A DNA stretch of 11,761 nucleotides. Source: Methanobacteriota archaeon. GTDB lineage: Archaea; Halobacteriota; Halobacteria; Halobacteriales; Halalkalicoccaceae. The stretch spans positions 1 through 11,761 of the forward strand of contig JADFQH010000062.1 in assembly GCA_022561895.1 (NCBI GenBank). The letters are read 5' to 3'. The notes beneath the pieces were generated by a model. It saw only the letters and a list, made by a program, of their open reading frames with translations, was not told the DNA's origin and made no database searches. The position numbers and the translations under genes were made by a program. This document shows, in pieces, positions 6,222-11,761 of the stretch. The first letter of the stretch is position 1, and each line of letters begins with the position of its first letter.

Positions 6222-6752
6222 TCAGCGTTCTGTGAGCCAGTCGCCAAACGCCGCGAGCGCGCGCCCCCGGTGTGAGACGGCGTTTTTCTCTTCAGTATCC
6301 ATCTCCGCGAACGTCCTCTCTCGGTGCTCGAAGATCGGATCGTAGCCAAATCCACCCTCGCCACGGGGCGGGACGATCCGGCCTCTCACGACGCCTTCGA
6401 ACGTCTCGATTCCTTCGCTGTTGGCATAGGCAACGATCGCTCGAAACCGTGCGCGGTGATCTTCCTCGCGTGCGGTGAGCTGTTGAACCCGCTCGATCCC
6501 GAGTTTCTCCTCGACGTACGAGGAGTATGGACCCGGAAACCCCTCGAAGGCGTCGATGAACAGGCCCGCGTCGTCGACGAACACCGGTTCGCCGATCTCC
6601 TCGTAGGCGTCCTGTGCGCCCGCGATGGCGATCTCCTCTAAGCTACTCGACTGGATCTCGGGGTAGTCGTACTCGACCTGCCGGAGCTCCACCGGAAGGT
6701 ACTCGCTCGCCTCGCGGGCCTTCCCCGCGTTGCTCGTCACAAATCGGAGCAT
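6222..6752 (-). CDS. rdgB: Non-canonical purine NTP pyrophosphatase (Ham1/RdgB, dITP/XTP)
   Basis: A 176-residue Ham1-family enzyme that hydrolyses dITP, ITP and XTP to monophosphate and pyrophosphate, keeping deaminated purines out of DNA and RNA. Motifs in order: TSNAGK at 6-11 (nucleotide/phosphate binding), VDDAGLFIDAFEGFPGPYSSYV at 59-80 with the catalytic D60/D61, GFGYDPIF at 134-141, and EKNAVSHRGRAL at 155-166 (K156, S160, H161, R162). Its length matches archaeal homologues. It follows the DUF5808-like gene by 18 bp on the same strand with no promoter evident, so it is probably co-transcribed with it. Its stop abuts the convergent membrane-protein gene with no spacer. Confidence 0.96.
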   Translation of the reverse strand: MLRFVTSNAGKAREASEYLPVELRQVEYDYPEIQSSSLEEIAIAGAQDAYEEIGEPVFVDDAGLFIDAFEGFPGPYSSYVEEKLGIERVQQLTAREEDHRARFRAIVAYANSEGIETFEGVVRGRIVPPRGEGGFGYDPIFEHRERTFAEMDTEEKNAVSHRGRALAAFGDWLTER

Positions 6753-6770
6753 CGAGATGAAAACGCCGTA

Positions 6771-7046
6771 TTAGTCGTCGACGATGACTTCGACCGGCTC
6801 TTCTTCCTCGGATTCTTCCGGCTCCTTCGAGGCGCTTCGCTCGTTAAAGAGCAGGCCCGCGGCGATGAGGAGGACGATCCATGAGCGCCAGCTCGCGAGG
6901 TTGAGCGTGTAGCCGACGCCGAACGGTTTCTCGACGAGCATCCCTTTACCCGGCTGCCAGTACGCAGACAGCAGTCGCCCGACGCTCGGTCGTTCGAAGT
7001 TGTACGGCATGCCGAACAGCGTCCCGGAGTCTGGTTTCTCAGCCAT
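6771..7046 (-). CDS. DUF5808-like single-pass membrane protein (91 aa)
   Basis: A 91-residue protein. FERPSVGRLLSAYWQPG (17-33) is followed by EKPFGVGYTLNL (39-50), which resembles the short DUF5808 motif. One hydrophobic segment lies at about 55-68, and the tail (about 71-91) is Glu/Asp-rich and probably cytosolic. An upstream in-frame ATG at 7070 would add 8 residues, but it falls inside the TATA box, so ATG 7046 is the start. The TATA element is 27 bp before it, giving a leaderless transcript. It precedes rdgB and is in turn preceded by the Kae1-Bud32 gene. Function unknown. Confidence 0.85.
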   Translation of the reverse strand: MAEKPDSGTLFGMPYNFERPSVGRLLSAYWQPGKGMLVEKPFGVGYTLNLASWRSWIVLLIAAGLLFNERSASKEPEESEEEEPVEVIVDD

Positions 7047-7068
7047 ACCTCCACAAATGCTCGCCCAC

Positions 7069-7076
7069 ATTATAAA
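7069..7076 (-). promoter_or_regulatory. TATA box for the DUF5808-like gene and rdgB
   Basis: On the minus strand TTTATAAT is centred at about 7073, exactly 27 bp before the ATG at 7046. It lies in the 39-bp gap after the Kae1-Bud32 stop codon. This is one of the clearest promoters in the window and marks a transcription unit separate from the ribosomal protein operon. Confidence 0.65.
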
Positions 7077-7085
7077 GCCTCAGGA

Positions 7086-8663
7086 CTATCGGTAGCGTCC
7101 CCGCCCCTCGATCGCCCGAAGCTGGGAAAGAACCGCAGTGTCGCCGGCCTCGCGGTAGCCCCTCTCGAACGCCGCTTTGCAGCGCTCGAACTCGGCTGCG
7201 GTCCCGGCGAGCGAGCGCTCGAAGACGTGGAGGTCCATCGCGAAGTCCTCCACTTCGTCGGTGTGATAGCCCAGCCCGAAATCGATGCAGTAGGTTCGTT
7301 TCCGGGAGAGTCTCGCATTTCGTGGCGTCGGGTCGCCGTGGACGAACCCCGCGTTGTGGCACACTGCGAGATGACGGCCGACCGCACGAACGCGCTCGGA
7401 GGTGAGCTCCTCGATCAGATCCGTCTCGCCGACGCGCTCGAAAACGATCTCACCCTCGTGAAGATCGATATCCACGACTACTGGCGTCGGCACACCAGCC
7501 CGTCGAGCGAGGCTTGTGAGGCGCGCTTCGCTTGCAGTGCGCTCGCGACGTAATCGGGAATCGAGTTCGGGGTGGCGGTATCCCTTTGGGAGTCGTTGCT
7601 TGCGAACCACGTCGCCGATCTCGACCGTGGCTTCCGCACCGATCACCTCTTTCGAATCAGTCGGGGCGCGAGAAACCGATCCCCCTTCGCGCCACGTTAT
7701 CTCGACCTGATCCGGTCGGAAGTTCGGGTTCACTCGGGACTCCTCGATCGCGAGGGTGTCGCCCGCGTTCGCCATCTCTGCACCGAGTACCGCGATCATC
7801 CCCGCGTTGTCCCGCAAGAATCGCGCTTCGGGCGCGTAAAACGACGCGCCGCGAGCCGCACACATCGTCTCGAGCATACCTTTCAATCGGGTGTTCTGAC
7901 CGACCCCACCACCCAGAACGAGTTCGTCGCTGCCGGCGAGCGAGAGGGCGCGCTCCGTGACTTCGGTAAGCATCCCAAAGACGTTCTCTTGAAGGGAAAA
8001 ACAGACGTTTTTGACTCGTTCGCCCGAATCAACGGCGGCTTTCGCCGCGCTCATGATCCCCGAAAACGAGAAATCCATTCCCTTGACCACGTAGGGAAGC
8101 GGGATGTATTCGCCTTCTGTACTAGCGTCTTCGATCTTCGGCCCGCCGGGATGGTCCCAGTCGAGATGGCGCGCGAACTTATCGAGCGCGTTTCCCACGC
8201 CCGTATCCATCGTCTCGCCGAGCACCTGATACCGGCCGTTGTGATACCCCAAGACGTGGGCGTTCGCACCGCTCGCGTTCAAGCAAACGGGGTTCTCGAA
8301 CCCCGATCGATGGCGACCGATTTCGAGATGCGCGACCATGTGATTGACGCCGACGAGCGGCACCTCGAGGGTCTGGGCGAGCGCGCGCGCGGCGCTCGCG
8401 ACGATTCGAAGACAGGGACCCAAACCGGGACCGCGCGAGAAGGCAACGGCGTCGATCGCCTCACCGCTCGATCGGACCACGGAAAACACCGCTTCGATGA
8501 CGCGCGGGATCGCTTCGGCCATATGCTCTGCGGCCTCGCGTGGGTGAATGCCGCCGCTTTCGGGGAGATAGGCGTCGGATTCGATGATCACCTCGTCAGT
8601 GTCAGAATCGAAGTACGCCGCACTTGCGGCCCATGCCGTGCCTTCGATCCCGAAAACCTGCAT
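7086..8663 (-). CDS. Kae1-Bud32 fusion: tRNA N6-threonylcarbamoyladenosine synthase with PRPK-type kinase
   Basis: A 525-residue fusion of two KEOPS subunits that make t6A at position 37 of ANN-decoding tRNAs in the cytosol. The N-terminal Kae1/TsaD part (about 1-325) has iron-binding H108 and H112 in VNHMVAHLE and D286 in FLRDNAGM, plus DFSFSGI (197-203) and the nucleotide-binding LGGGVGQN (250-257). The C-terminal Bud32 kinase/ATPase (about 342-525) has GAEATV (342-347), the probable catalytic K355, the RHPELD motif (363-368), E379, the catalytic-loop HGDPTPRN (442-449) and DFG (461-463). The fusion is known from other Euryarchaeota. It starts 23 bp after rps27ae, in the conserved archaeal order rps24e-rps27ae-kae1-bud32, and is likely co-transcribed with them. 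No motif residue is missing. Confidence 0.97.
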   Translation of the reverse strand: MQVFGIEGTAWAASAAYFDSDTDEVIIESDAYLPESGGIHPREAAEHMAEAIPRVIEAVFSVVRSSGEAIDAVAFSRGPGLGPCLRIVASAARALAQTLEVPLVGVNHMVAHLEIGRHRSGFENPVCLNASGANAHVLGYHNGRYQVLGETMDTGVGNALDKFARHLDWDHPGGPKIEDASTEGEYIPLPYVVKGMDFSFSGIMSAAKAAVDSGERVKNVCFSLQENVFGMLTEVTERALSLAGSDELVLGGGVGQNTRLKGMLETMCAARGASFYAPEARFLRDNAGMIAVLGAEMANAGDTLAIEESRVNPNFRPDQVEITWREGGSVSRAPTDSKEVIGAEATVEIGDVVRKQRLPKGYRHPELDSRLRRERTASEARLTSLARRAGVPTPVVVDIDLHEGEIVFERVGETDLIEELTSERVRAVGRHLAVCHNAGFVHGDPTPRNARLSRKRTYCIDFGLGYHTDEVEDFAMDLHVFERSLAGTAAEFERCKAAFERGYREAGDTAVLSQLRAIEGRGRYR

Positions 8664-8686
8664 TTATCACTCACTCCGCAACGCGA

Positions 8687-8821
8687 CTACTGCCACTCGG
8701 TGTAGCTACAGCGTCCACAGTGCATGCGGTCGCCGTAATCTCCCAGATAGGTGTCGCCACATCGGGGGCACTGCTCGCGATCGGCCGAGCCGTCCTCGGC
8801 GTAGAGTTCGTAGCGCGCCAT
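8687..8821 (-). CDS. rps27ae: Small ribosomal subunit protein S27ae (eS31), 44 aa
   Basis: A 44-residue zinc-ribbon ribosomal protein of the archaeal/eukaryotic small subunit, lacking the ubiquitin fusion seen in eukaryotes, as is normal in archaea. The four zinc ligands are C18-x2-C21 (CPRCG) and C35-x2-C38 (CGRCSY), and the protein ends in TEWQ. The ATG (8821-8819) comes directly after the stop codon of rps24e with no spacer, so translation is probably coupled. The next gene on the strand is the Kae1-Bud32 fusion. Confidence 0.96.
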   Translation of the reverse strand: MARYELYAEDGSADREQCPRCGDTYLGDYGDRMHCGRCSYTEWQ

Positions 8822-9139
8822 CTACGCTTCCTCCCCTTCCTCGGTGTTTTCGGAGTCGCCCGCGCTGATCTTGTTGCGTTCGAGCATGTGGTCCTGCTCG
8901 ACGTCGCGGGCGAAATCGGGGCTCTCGTAGACCTTGGCGTAGCCAACAGTGGTGCGCATCCCGAACTTCGTGTTCATCTCGCGGATGACGACCTCCTCCG
9001 CGTTTTTGTTGAGTTTCGCCGCAAGACTATCCCTTACGGAAAGGCGCTCGGGAGTGGTTTCTTCGTGGATGATCTCGAACGTTACGTCCGTGCGATGCAA
9101 CATCGGGTTCTCCTCTTCGGAAACGATTGAGATGTCCAT
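8822..9139 (-). CDS. rps24e: Small ribosomal subunit protein S24e (eS24)
   Basis: A 105-residue ribosomal protein found in archaea and eukaryotes, a component of the 30S subunit. Supporting features are the start MDISIVSEEENPML, the central HEETTPERLSVRDSLA segment (25-40), and the family signature NTKFGMRTTVGYAKVY at 56-71. The C-terminal tail is acidic, as usual for halophiles. It heads the operon continuing into rps27ae and the Kae1-Bud32 fusion. Confidence 0.97.
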   Translation of the reverse strand: MDISIVSEEENPMLHRTDVTFEIIHEETTPERLSVRDSLAAKLNKNAEEVVIREMNTKFGMRTTVGYAKVYESPDFARDVEQDHMLERNKISAGDSENTEEGEEA

Positions 9140-9172
9140 AGTACTCAGTTGTACGTATATGCCCCTGAGGCG

Positions 9173-9180
9173 CGTAAAAG
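9173..9180 (-). promoter_or_regulatory. Candidate TATA box for the rps24e operon
   Basis: On the minus strand CTTTTACG is about 37 bp before the ATG at 9139, which would give a leader of roughly 10 bases. A second AT-rich word, CATATACG, lies nearer, at 9154-9161, but too close for a leaderless start. The assignment is tentative. Confidence 0.35.
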
Positions 9181-9207
9181 GATTTCGGCACGCATCTTTG
9201 GGCAGTC

Positions 9208-9230
9208 GCCAGAAGCCAACGACTTCTGGC
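9208..9230. repeat. Perfect 8-bp inverted repeat (hairpin) upstream of the rps24e operon
   Basis: GCCAGAAG, a 7-base spacer, then CTTCTGGC. Beyond a 2-base mismatch the pairing resumes for three bases on each side (CAG/CTG, 9203-9233). It lies in the 276-bp gene-free stretch 9140-9415 between divergent genes. It could be an operator, a structured RNA element or a relic of a mobile element. The rest of the stretch (about 9235-9300) is rich in repeated CGCT/TCGC words and holds no convincing gene. Confidence 0.45.
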
Positions 9231-9385
9231 TGCTGACCGGGACGCTTCGCTCCTTACAGTCGCTCAGCGCTACCCGCTCACTCGCTTCGTTCGCTTCCTC
9301 GACATACTGTCGGCATTCGCAACCGCCTCCGTCTCCAGTATCCGAGCTCCGTAGGCTGCGATATCGGTTCCCCGTAACGTGAATA

Positions 9386-9392
9386 CTTATAC
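9386..9392 (+). promoter_or_regulatory. TATA box for the ATP-grasp ligase gene
   Basis: CTTATAC is centred at 9389, exactly 27 bp upstream of the ATG at 9416. This is an ideal spacing for leaderless transcription and also supports the chosen start codon. Confidence 0.65.
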
Positions 9393-9415
9393 CATGAGGG
9401 TAGTATGTTGTACGC

Positions 9416-10651
9416 ATGACACGAACGGGAGGGGAGCAGGGATCGATTCTCATACCGACGGGGTTCGATCCAGGTAGCTACTCCTGCGTGCGGTCGCTCG
9501 CTCGGCGCGGGGTTCACACGATCGTCGCTTCGGAGTTCGAGAACGTCCCGGCCTCGGCCTCACGGTTCTGTGATGAAACCATCCGTATTCCTCCACCGGA
9601 CGACGATCTACTCGCCTACAGGGACGCCCTCTTGGGGATCGCCGCTCGGCGAGACGTTCGGACGATCGTCCCGCTCCGCCCGCACGATCCATACCTGTTC
9701 TCGAAATACCACGAGGAGTTCGAACGGTACGTTTCGCTCGTCACACCACCGTTCGAGACGCTCACAACGGTTCACGATCGGCTGCATCTTGCGGAGGCTG
9801 CCGAGCACGCGGGGGTCCCGGTGCCCGAGACGCGATCCCTCGACGATATCGAGGTGTGGGACGCCGAGTTGATCGTCAAATCCCGATACAACATCCTCAC
9901 CGACGAGTACGTCGAATCGTTCGCGCCGAGCGAGTCGAAGGTCGTCAAACACGTCAAACACGTCTCTCCGGGTGAGGAGCCGGATCGGGACGCGATCTGC
10001 GAGGAGATGGGGCACGTCCCGATCGTCCAAGAGTACGTGCGCAGTTCGGATGAGTACGTCTTCGGAGCGTTGTATGATCACGGGGAGCCATTGGGAACGT
10101 TCCAGCACCGCCAGATTCGCGGGAACTCTTACACTGGTGGCGGAGGGGTCTACCGCGAGTCGGTGAGCATCCCGGCGCTCGAAGCAGTCGGTCGAACCCT
10201 ACTCGATAGCCTCGACTGGCACGGTCTCGCCTGCATCGAGTATATGAAGGACGCGAACACAGGCGAGTTCGTGCTCACGGAGATCAACCCACGGCTATGG
10301 CAGTCGCTGCCCTGTGCGGTTCGAACGGGTGCGGACTTCCCGTACTACTACTGGCAACAGGCAATGGGACTGTCGGAGCTGATCGAACCCACCTATCGAG
10401 TGGGCGTCGGGAGTCACCTGCTGTACGGCGAGTTGGGCTATCTCCTGAGCGTCCTTCGTGAGGACTCCTCCCTCGTCGAACGTCCCTCTCTCCCCGCGAC
10501 GATCCGGGAGATCCTGTCGTCGTGTTACGAGATGCCCTATTTCGACACCGTCCGCATCGACGACCCTCAACCATTCTTCCGGGGGGTTCGCCACGTACTC
10601 ACGAAAAATCGGTGGTATGGTCGGCGTGTCCGGCAAACCCAGCGTCGATGA
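9416..10651 (+). CDS. ATP-grasp carboxylate-amine ligase of unknown substrate
   Basis: A 411-residue ATP-grasp protein, the fold that activates a carboxylate with ATP and joins it to an amine or thiol. An N-terminal Rossmann-like pre-ATP-grasp region (about 10-110) precedes the ATP-grasp core (about 120-320). Likely ATP/Mg ligands are K155 in LIVKSRYN, the hinge at 205-208 (QEYV), E275 in ACIEYM, and E289/N291/R293 in LTEINPRLW. GNSYTGGGG at 237-244 resembles the flexible nucleotide-covering loop. A basic C-terminus (RRVRQTQRR) may contact membrane or nucleic acid. No signal peptide is seen. Haloarchaeal genomes carry related proteins labelled carboxylate-amine ligase, but the substrate is not established. 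It stands alone between the ribosomal operon and convergent radB, so the context gives no pathway hint. Confidence 0.85.
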   Translation: MTRTGGEQGSILIPTGFDPGSYSCVRSLARRGVHTIVASEFENVPASASRFCDETIRIPPPDDDLLAYRDALLGIAARRDVRTIVPLRPHDPYLFSKYHEEFERYVSLVTPPFETLTTVHDRLHLAEAAEHAGVPVPETRSLDDIEVWDAELIVKSRYNILTDEYVESFAPSESKVVKHVKHVSPGEEPDRDAICEEMGHVPIVQEYVRSSDEYVFGALYDHGEPLGTFQHRQIRGNSYTGGGGVYRESVSIPALEAVGRTLLDSLDWHGLACIEYMKDANTGEFVLTEINPRLWQSLPCAVRTGADFPYYYWQQAMGLSELIEPTYRVGVGSHLLYGELGYLLSVLREDSSLVERPSLPATIREILSSCYEMPYFDTVRIDDPQPFFRGVRHVLTKNRWYGRRVRQTQRR

Positions 10652-10705
10652 GCGGCTCGTTGATGTGACGCATGTCCGTGTAAAATTCGCTTCTGGACGA
10701 ACCCA

Positions 10706-11404
10706 CTACGGCCCTACCACCTCCTCGACATCCTCTAAGCCCTCGTCGGTGATCCGGAACTGGGCGCTCTCTCCGGCGGCCTTCGAACGGTGTTTTTCGA
10801 GGGTCACACGGCGCTTGCCCCCACGAAAACGGTCGATTCTTAGTACTGTTCCGGTCCAGTGCTCCAAGGTGTTGCCACCCAACGGACGCACCATATCCGA
10901 TTCGGGATCGGCAAACACCTGATTCGTGATGAGAACCGCGAGATCGTGTTTTCGTGCAAGCCCAAGCAGGTGGGTGATCTGTCGAGCAACTGATCGGAGG
11001 GCGTCGCCCTCGCGTTCGTCCTCCGTGCGCTTCAGTCTGTAGAAGCCAGTTGCGCTGTCGAGAACGATCAGCGAGACCTCGTTCGCAAGCTCTTCGACAT
11101 CGCGGACGGCTTCTTCCTGCTCGTCGAACGTGTGGGCCTCGCTGATGATGATCCGCGAGGAGAGTGTTTTTACACCCTCGTCATGAGCACGGAGGATCTG
11201 TTCGAACCGATCCGGCGAGAGTCCTTCAGTATCGATGTAGGCAACCCGCTCGCCGGCAACCGCACACGAAACCGCCGCACAGAGGGCGATATTCGTCTTA
11301 CCGGCGGCGGGCGGGCCATAGGCTTGGGTAACCGTCCCGCGTTCGATACCCCCACCCAGAAGATCGTCGATCGGCGCACAATCGACGGAAATGGCGGCGT
11401 TCAC
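10706..11404 (-). CDS. radB: DNA repair and recombination protein RadB
   Basis: A 232-residue RecA/Rad51-superfamily protein. RadB is an archaeal RadA paralogue that binds DNA and assists RadA in homologous recombination. Motifs: IDDLLGGGIERG at 12-23, Walker A GPPAAGKT at 30-37, YIDTEGLS at 56-63, and Walker B LIVLD at 112-116. ITNQV and LGGNTLEHW follow, then a basic-rich LEKHRSKAAGE segment. It lacks RadA's N-terminal helix-hairpin-helix domain, as RadB should. The frame stays open upstream to an ATG at 11497. That start would add 31 residues and overlap the divergent gene, so the GTG at 11404, which gives the usual RadB N-terminus, is preferred. A T-rich element about 25 bp before it supports this choice. 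Confidence 0.95.
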   Translation of the reverse strand: MNAAISVDCAPIDDLLGGGIERGTVTQAYGPPAAGKTNIALCAAVSCAVAGERVAYIDTEGLSPDRFEQILRAHDEGVKTLSSRIIISEAHTFDEQEEAVRDVEELANEVSLIVLDSATGFYRLKRTEDEREGDALRSVARQITHLLGLARKHDLAVLITNQVFADPESDMVRPLGGNTLEHWTGTVLRIDRFRGGKRRVTLEKHRSKAAGESAQFRITDEGLEDVEEVVGP

Positions 11405-11452
11405 AACCGAAATTCGCTCGGATGCGTCAAAAACACCCCGATCCACGAAAGG

Positions 11453-11458
11453 ATTTAG
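11453..11458 (+). promoter_or_regulatory. Candidate TATA-like element before the gene at 11481
   Basis: ATTTAG lies 23-28 bp upstream of the GTG at 11481, within the 76-bp gap shared with divergent radB. On the other strand a T-run (GTTTTTGA, about 11426-11433) is placed similarly for radB. Both are weak matches supported mainly by spacing. Confidence 0.35.
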
Positions 11459-11480
11459 CGATCCGAAGCGAACGCCGAGT

Positions 11481-11761
11481 GTGATCGTCGTCGCCACCGA
11501 GGATTTCGAACTGTATCACGGCGTCGTGGGCGAACTCCGCGAGCGCGGAGTCGAGTTTACGACAGTCGAACCCGGTGAGGAGCTTCCCGAGCGAACTCGT
11601 ATACGTATCACCGGTCCCGGTGAGTCGCCGGCCGAGGGCGTCTTGGTCTCCGGCTGGTACTCAGCAGGCGAATCGCTGGTGTTGCGGGCGAAGCCGCACA
11701 TTTACGATGATGCCGGACGGAGCCGGCTTGCGTTTGAAGAGTGGGAAATGATTCACGGCCC
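11481..11761 (+). CDS. Conserved haloarchaeal protein of unknown function, cut by the window end
   Basis: An open frame from the GTG at 11481 runs to the window end without a stop (93 complete codons). The N-terminus, VIVVATEDFELYHGVV then ELRERGVEFTTVEPGEELP (up to about residue 37), looks like a beta-alpha-beta start. I recall a similar start in a haloarchaeal family predicted to be RNase H/RuvC-like and encoded beside radB; this is memory only. From about residue 52 on, the sequence (GVLVSGWYSAGESLVLRAK, then DDAGRSRLAFEEWEMIHGP) does not fit that memory and has no motif I recognise. It is divergent from radB with a 76-bp intergenic region. The existence of a gene here is likely; its function is not determined. 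Confidence 0.65.
   Translation, partial: MIVVATEDFELYHGVVGELRERGVEFTTVEPGEELPERTRIRITGPGESPAEGVLVSGWYSAGESLVLRAKPHIYDDAGRSRLAFEEWEMIHG

Noticed and set aside
7572..8705. 377-residue rightward open frame
   Set aside because: It lies antisense to the Kae1-Bud32 gene and rps27ae, whose motifs are unmistakable. Long antisense frames are expected in GC-rich haloarchaeal DNA, and this one shows no recognisable domain.
9145..9453. 102-residue leftward open frame in the 9140-9415 gap
   Set aside because: It overlaps the ATP-grasp promoter and start, shows no domain, and looks like low-complexity read-through of a GC-rich spacer.
1..11761. tRNA, rRNA, CRISPR array, complete insertion sequence or integrase site
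   Set aside because: I saw no cloverleaf arms, regularly spaced direct repeats, transposase motifs or paired terminal repeats in the window.

Overview
The window is typical haloarchaeal chromosome (class Halobacteria; genus not assignable by eye). The evidence is strongly acidic predicted proteins, GC-rich codons, TATA elements about 27 bp upstream of start codons with no leader, archaeal ribosomal proteins S24e and S27ae, a Kae1-Bud32 fusion, RadB, and marked scarcity of the tetranucleotide CTAG.

Layout, left to right. Positions 1-59 hold the start of a leftward gene cut by the window edge. Next comes a rightward archaeal AAA-type ATPase with a C-terminal nuclease-like domain (137-1531). 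A leftward pair follows: pterin-4a-carbinolamine dehydratase (2083-1730) and a 41-residue C2H2 zinc-finger protein (1730-1605), joined by a TGATG stop/start overlap. Then comes a rightward series: an M28-family zinc peptidase (2178-3485), a beta-class DNA methyltransferase probably of the haloarchaeal CTAG type (3537-4577), a TrkA/RCK potassium-transport regulator (4652-5326), a 36-residue protein (5394-5504) overlapping a PIN-like protein (5497-5967), and a 70-residue two-helix membrane protein (6009-6221).

The centre is a leftward housekeeping block: rps24e (9139-8822), rps27ae (8821-8687) and the Kae1-Bud32 tRNA t6A fusion (8663-7086) form one tight operon. It is followed by a separately promoted DUF5808-like membrane protein (7046-6771) and the Ham1/RdgB inosine-triphosphate pyrophosphatase (6752-6222). 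A 276-bp gene-free stretch with a clean hairpin separates this block from a rightward ATP-grasp carboxylate-amine ligase (9416-10651). That gene converges on leftward radB (11404-10706). Divergent from radB is a gene of unclear function that runs off the right edge (11481-11761).

The themes are translation and tRNA modification (S24e, S27ae, Kae1-Bud32), genome and nucleotide-pool maintenance (RdgB, RadB, the methyltransferase) and ion or membrane functions. No tRNA, rRNA, CRISPR array, complete insertion sequence or integrase is visible. The least explained items are the zinc-finger microprotein coupled to a pterin enzyme, the 36-aa/PIN-like overlapping pair, the hairpin region at 9140-9415, and the gene at 11481, whose second half does not look like what I remember of its family.
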